A stretch of 10,960 nucleotides of DNA, from NCBI GenBank assembly GCA_031284765.1, contig JAITXK010000031.1:1-10960 (forward strand), read 5' to 3'. Shown here one piece after another: positions 7,315-10,960 of this stretch (positions are counted from its first letter, which is position 1; each line of letters begins with the position of its first letter). The notes under the pieces were generated by a model. It saw nothing but the letters and a program-made list of their open reading frames with translations, was not told the origin of the DNA and searched no databases. The stretch comes from Candidatus Symbiothrix sp. (GTDB lineage: Bacteria; Bacteroidota; Bacteroidia; Bacteroidales; Azobacteroidaceae). Both the position numbers and the translations under genes were made by a program.

Positions 7315-7668
7315 ATGAAACAGCGTATTTTTGTATTTCTTTTTTCTTTGTTCAGTAGCAGTGCGTGTTTATTGGCACAAGATTTGACTGCCGCTGTTAA
7401 TTTCGGGCGCTATGCTGAGGCTAATAGCGCAGTTTCCAATCAAGTAGTCTTTTGGGGCAACTCCATCACTGAGGGCTGGGTCGGCGTCCATCCCGAGTTT
7501 TTCGCGGACAATGGTTTTGCTTATCTTGACTATAATACCCTCTTGCGAGATGAAAATGGCGGTATGATCAAAGAATACACGATTGATGAAGTGCATGTGA
7601 CGAAAGCGGGTTACGCATTGACGGAGAAAGCCGCTAAAGAGCTTATCGAAAAGGTATTGTCGTATTAA
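7315..7668 (+). CDS. SGNH/GDSL-type esterase with its central core deleted, probably non-functional
   Basis: The frame encodes 117 residues; complete relatives in PULs are about 220-240. A signal peptide ends near LLAQ (residue 22). NFGRYAEAN (29-37) is the typical entry, then FWGNSITEGW (46-55) is block I with the nucleophile Ser50. The sequence then jumps at about residues 65-70 from the end of block I (EFFADNGF) straight to the late segment AYLDYNTLLRDENGG and block V, DEVHVTKAGY (91-100), which holds the catalytic Asp91 and His94. Blocks II and III (the Gly and the GTND Asn of the oxyanion hole) are absent. The reading frame is kept across the junction (about 7510-7525). An intact copy would be a carbohydrate acetyl-esterase, fitting acetylated mannan. 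With half of the alpha/beta fold missing, activity is unlikely. The gene lies after the terminator and 27 bp before the GH26 gene. Confidence 0.85.
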   Translation: MKQRIFVFLFSLFSSSACLLAQDLTAAVNFGRYAEANSAVSNQVVFWGNSITEGWVGVHPEFFADNGFAYLDYNTLLRDENGGMIKEYTIDEVHVTKAGYALTEKAAKELIEKVLSY

Positions 7669-7695
7669 TGGCTTTGTATTAATTTAATAATTATC

Positions 7696-8787
7696 ATGAA
7701 AACAGTAAATTCAATTATTGTATGCTTATTCGTAAGCCTGTTCGTGTCGTGTGTTGAGTCTGTTAAATCACCTGTTTCCAATTCCAAAGCGACTCCGGAG
7801 GCTAAACAGTTATTTGCTCGCTTGCAGAAATTGCAGGACAAAGGTATCATGTATGGTCACCAAGATGACCTCATGACCGGCAATACCCATTGGTATGAGC
7901 CGGGAAGTTCCGATACAAAAGATGCTGTTGGAGATTATCCCGCCGTAGCCGGTTTTGAATTGGGAGAAATTGAAACAGGACACGAAAGAAGTCTCGATTC
8001 TATCTCTTTCGCCCAAATTACCGAGCAAGTGAAAGACTTTCACAAAAAGAACGGTATTATTACCATCAGTTGGCACGTTATCAACCCGATAACTTCGCAA
8101 TATTCGGGAAAAAAATCGCCCAATGGCTTCGGATCGGCTTGGGATGTACAAACCCTTTCCGCCGATGGTATGAATGCGATAAAAACGATTCTCCCCGGCG
8201 GCGAAAACAATGAAATGTTCAATCAATGGTTGACCACTTTGGCTGATTATTTTCTGACATGGACGGATGACAACGGCAGGCTGATTCCTTTCCTTTTCCG
8301 CCCGTATCACGAACATTCCGGCAGTTTTTTCTGGTGGGGCGATACCCGTTGCACGGATGAAGAATATGCTTCATTGTGGAGATATACGGTTGATTTTTTG
8401 CGAGAAAAAGGCTTACATAATATCTTATTCGTGTATAATACGGACAAAGTCTATTCTGTAGAACAATATTTGAAAGGCTACCCCGGTGATGAATACATTG
8501 ATATGATTTCCATTGACTGGTACGGTCAAGGCAAAGAATTTAATAAAGTAGTAGATGAAGGCTTGGCTTTTACCACTCAATTGGCGCAGGAAAAAAATAA
8601 ATTGCATGCTTTGAGTGAATGTGGGCCGCTTAGCTTGGATTTACAGAAAATTTTGAAAAAATACAAAACATCGTATGTCTTGACCTGGCGAAATGCGCCG
8701 AAAAGTCCATCAGCTCCGAATTTTGGATACCTGTTGAGAGCCATGTCGGATGATCCGCAATATTTATTTTTGCAAGATATCCAATAA
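7696..8787 (+). CDS. GH26 glycoside hydrolase lipoprotein, probable endo-beta-1,4-mannanase
   Basis: A 363-residue retaining glycosidase with the (beta/alpha)8 fold of clan GH-A. Lipobox LFVSC gives a lipidated Cys19, so it is membrane-anchored, probably at the outer membrane. Family hallmarks in order: IMYGHQDDL (51-59), GDYPAVAGFELGEIE (79-93), the strand TISWH (W126, H127), RPYHEHSGSFFWWG (202-215) with His205 and the predicted acid/base Glu206 plus the sugar-stacking Trp pair W213/W214, IDWYG (273-277), and LSECGP (306-311) with the predicted nucleophile Glu308. All catalytic residues are in place and the length is that of a bare catalytic module; no binding module is attached. GH26 is mostly beta-mannanase, but mannobiohydrolases, lichenases and beta-1,3-xylanases also occur, so endo- or exo-mode is open. 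Its stop is 14 bp before the GH2 start. Confidence 0.94.
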   Translation: MKTVNSIIVCLFVSLFVSCVESVKSPVSNSKATPEAKQLFARLQKLQDKGIMYGHQDDLMTGNTHWYEPGSSDTKDAVGDYPAVAGFELGEIETGHERSLDSISFAQITEQVKDFHKKNGIITISWHVINPITSQYSGKKSPNGFGSAWDVQTLSADGMNAIKTILPGGENNEMFNQWLTTLADYFLTWTDDNGRLIPFLFRPYHEHSGSFFWWGDTRCTDEEYASLWRYTVDFLREKGLHNILFVYNTDKVYSVEQYLKGYPGDEYIDMISIDWYGQGKEFNKVVDEGLAFTTQLAQEKNKLHALSECGPLSLDLQKILKKYKTSYVLTWRNAPKSPSAPNFGYLLRAMSDDPQYLFLQDIQ

Positions 8788-8801
8788 TAATTACGAATAT
8801 C

Positions 8802-10960
8802 ATGAAAACAAGACCCTTATTTTTATCTATGATCGGTTTATCCCTATTAGCCGGATGTAGTTCGAAATCAGACTCCTACACCCGCGGAATCGGCATTTAT
8901 CCGGGCAATCCCAACGAAACGTATGCTCCGGAAGTGGTAGCAGACAATGCGACTTACCGGAATGTCGCTGAATTGAAAAGCGCCTATCAGTCTTCGAGTT
9001 ATGACTATAACCTTACCGCTCAGTTAGTAACCGATGGCATCCTCTCTGCTGTTGAACCGGCTACCATCAATGTTTCTACACAAAACGGCAATTTGAAGAA
9101 AAACGAACGTGAATGGTTGTTTGATGGGAAAAGCGATTCCAAATACGTTGTGAATGGGACGGATGTTTACCTTCAATTGGATTTGAATAATTTTGATTTC
9201 TCCGTTGATAAAATCGTATTGACCGGCAGCGTGACCTTGGATGCTACAAAGACAAAAGGCTATGAGGTCGTTGCCTACGGCTCAAATGATGGAACAAATT
9301 GGGATATTCTGGGTCAGGAAAATGGTAGGGGGTACATTGGAAAAGAACGACCCGCCTCTCCGTGGGATGCTTTTTTTGGTAAAAGTGCCAATATAACACG
9401 GCTATTGAATCAAGAAATCATTTTGAAGCAAGCGGTTAATTACGCGCATTATAAAATCAACTTGAAGGCGGCGAATGCATTAAACTGGAGTTTTACCGAT
9501 TGGGATTATTATAAAAATGATGAATTATTGGTTGTTCTTCCTTCCTATCGTTTCGGTAGCGCATGGAAGAGCGCCGGAACAGGTGAAGAATGGGTCTATG
9601 TTGATTTAGGCGCTTCGGCTACTTTCGATAAAGTCAAATTGTCTTGGATTAATAAAGCCCTTGCCGGCACTATCCAGACTTCCGACGATGCAAAAACATG
9701 GAAAGAGGTCGCTTTGTTGCCGGGGGGAAGTGAAAAAACAGATGAAATCGCTTTATTCGCTAAAGGACGTTATGTTCGCGTGTGGATGACAGAAGCCGAA
9801 AACAATCTACCCTACATTTTAAGTGAATTGGAAGTGTATGGAAAAGGCGGCTTGGTGGCGCGTCCTCATGCCGAGCCCAAAGCGGATGGAAATCATCAAT
9901 ACTTGAGCGGCGGAAATTGGAAATTGCAAAGAGCATCCGAAGTAAATGCAAGCGGTGAAGAAATTTCAAAACCGGACTTCGTGATAGACAAATGGCTTAT
10001 AGCCACTGTTCCCGGCACCGTATTGTCAAGCTATGTGAATATAGGGGCCCTTCCTGATCCTAATTATGCAGACAATATATTAACTATTTCCGAATCATTC
10101 TTCTATTCCAATTTCTGGTACAGAAATGAATTTACCCTTCCTGCCGATTTTTCCGATGACACTATTTTTCTGAATTTTGATGGTGTCAACTGGAAAGCCA
10201 ACGTTTTCTTGAACGGTCAAAAAGTAGGCAATGTGAATGGCGGATTCAAGAGGGGCAAATTCAATATTTCCGATTTACTTACCACAGGAAAGAATGTGCT
10301 TGCCATCGAAATCGTGAAGAATCTCCACCAAGGGGCGGTAAAAGAGCCAACCGCTTTTAGCCACGATCAAAACGGCGGTATTCCGGGAGCTGATAATCCA
10401 ACCTTCCATGCCACTATCGGTTGGGATTGGATTCCAACTATCCGAGGTCGGGATATCGGTATCTGGAATGATGTATTTCTGACTCATACCGGCTCGGTAA
10501 CGATAGAAAATCCCTTTGTACGCACAGAACTTCCTTTACCGGATACGACCTCTGCCAAAGTGTTTGTTGAAGTTACTTTGGTCAATACTTCAAATAAGGA
10601 AGTGAGCGGTACATTGAAAGGCTCTTTCGGGGATGCTGAATTTGAACAAACGGTAACGTTGGCTTCTGCTGAGACGAAAGTGGTGAATTTAGACCCGGTC
10701 ACGAATCCGACTTTGGCTTTGCAAAATCCGAAACTTTGGTGGCCGAAAGGCTATGGCGAACCGTATTTGTACGATGTGAAACTGAGTTTTGAGACCCATG
10801 GAAAAATATCCGATACTACTCAATTCAAATCAGGAGTCCGCCAAATGACCTTCGATGAAGCGGTTTATGAGCCAAGCGGTCTTCAAACACCATTTGGCTT
10901 CAGCGAGCCTCGGCGATTAAGCCTGTACGTCAATGGTCGTCGTTTCATCGGCTTTGGCGG
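8802..10960 (+). CDS. GH2 lipoprotein with two N-terminal discoidin (F5/8C-like) domains, beta-mannosidase/exo-glucosaminidase type; 3' end beyond window
   Basis: The frame is open from ATG 8802 to the right edge (719 full codons, no internal stop). Lipobox LLAGC gives Cys19. Residues about 77-225 look like a first discoidin-like beta-sandwich (DGKSDSKYVV, VYLQLDLN, VVAYGSNDGTNWDIL). Residues about 240-347 form a second one (SAWKSAGTGEEWVYVDLG, TIQTSDDAKTWKEV, YVRVWM, ILSELEVYG). The GH2 part begins with the sugar-binding jelly roll at about 366 (LSGGNWKLQ, ATVPGTVLSSYV, FWYRNEFTLP, VFLNGQKVG), then the Ig-like domain, then PKLWWPKGYGEPYLYDV (W646/W647). The visible protein ends at VNGRRFIGFGG, the first strand of the catalytic barrel. 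The two catalytic glutamates lie outside the window. PDPNY after VPGTVL and the WWPKGYGEP motif point to the beta-mannosidase/exo-beta-D-glucosaminidase branch rather than the beta-galactosidase branch. Next to a GH26 gene, beta-mannosidase is the likelier activity. Confidence 0.88.
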   Translation, partial: MKTRPLFLSMIGLSLLAGCSSKSDSYTRGIGIYPGNPNETYAPEVVADNATYRNVAELKSAYQSSSYDYNLTAQLVTDGILSAVEPATINVSTQNGNLKKNEREWLFDGKSDSKYVVNGTDVYLQLDLNNFDFSVDKIVLTGSVTLDATKTKGYEVVAYGSNDGTNWDILGQENGRGYIGKERPASPWDAFFGKSANITRLLNQEIILKQAVNYAHYKINLKAANALNWSFTDWDYYKNDELLVVLPSYRFGSAWKSAGTGEEWVYVDLGASATFDKVKLSWINKALAGTIQTSDDAKTWKEVALLPGGSEKTDEIALFAKGRYVRVWMTEAENNLPYILSELEVYGKGGLVARPHAEPKADGNHQYLSGGNWKLQRASEVNASGEEISKPDFVIDKWLIATVPGTVLSSYVNIGALPDPNYADNILTISESFFYSNFWYRNEFTLPADFSDDTIFLNFDGVNWKANVFLNGQKVGNVNGGFKRGKFNISDLLTTGKNVLAIEIVKNLHQGAVKEPTAFSHDQNGGIPGADNPTFHATIGWDWIPTIRGRDIGIWNDVFLTHTGSVTIENPFVRTELPLPDTTSAKVFVEVTLVNTSNKEVSGTLKGSFGDAEFEQTVTLASAETKVVNLDPVTNPTLALQNPKLWWPKGYGEPYLYDVKLSFETHGKISDTTQFKSGVRQMTFDEAVYEPSGLQTPFGFSEPRRLSLYVNGRRFIGFG

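Noticed and set aside
7810..8316. 168-codon open frame on the minus strand
   Set aside because: Lies wholly inside the GH26 gene, whose catalytic motifs are clear on the + strand; the minus product has no recognisable motif.
8802..10960. Possible frameshift in the GH2 gene
   Set aside because: I followed the frame from ATG 8802 to the right edge; it stays open and domain motifs remain in one frame.

Overview
The window reads as a Bacteroidales (Bacteroidota) chromosome segment. The evidence is a SusC/SusD outer-membrane pair, several lipoproteins with a signal-peptidase-II cysteine, start codons without a clear Shine-Dalgarno sequence, AT-rich spacers and one match to the Bacteroides -7 box (TAnnTTTG). 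The genus cannot be fixed from this sequence.

Layout, all genes on the + strand. Positions 1-219 hold the C-terminal end of an insertion-sequence transposase cut by the window edge. Positions 220-1310 are about 1.1 kb of very AT-rich non-coding DNA. This stretch contains short repeats, a candidate promoter, and a duplicated leader of about 165-171 bp; the second copy ends 15 bp before the first gene of the locus. From 1311 to the end runs a polysaccharide utilisation locus (PUL): susC-like transporter, susD-like glycan-binding lipoprotein, a probable surface glycan-binding lipoprotein, a strong hairpin terminator, an SGNH/GDSL esterase gene lacking its central part, a GH26 lipoprotein and the first 719 codons of a GH2 lipoprotein with two discoidin-like domains. 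The GH2 gene runs off the right edge.

How the genes probably work together (inference from family knowledge): the GH26 enzyme cuts a beta-mannan-type chain at the cell surface or in the periplasm. SusD and the third lipoprotein capture the chain and SusC imports oligosaccharides. The GH2 enzyme, of the beta-mannosidase/exo-beta-glucosaminidase type, would trim them from the end. The SGNH protein would once have removed acetyl groups, but its catalytic core is incomplete here. No regulator (HTCS, SARP-like or ECF sigma/anti-sigma) is in the window.

Points most worth a second look: the duplicated structured leader before susC, the in-frame gutting of the esterase, and the terminator that splits the binding/transport genes from the enzyme genes.
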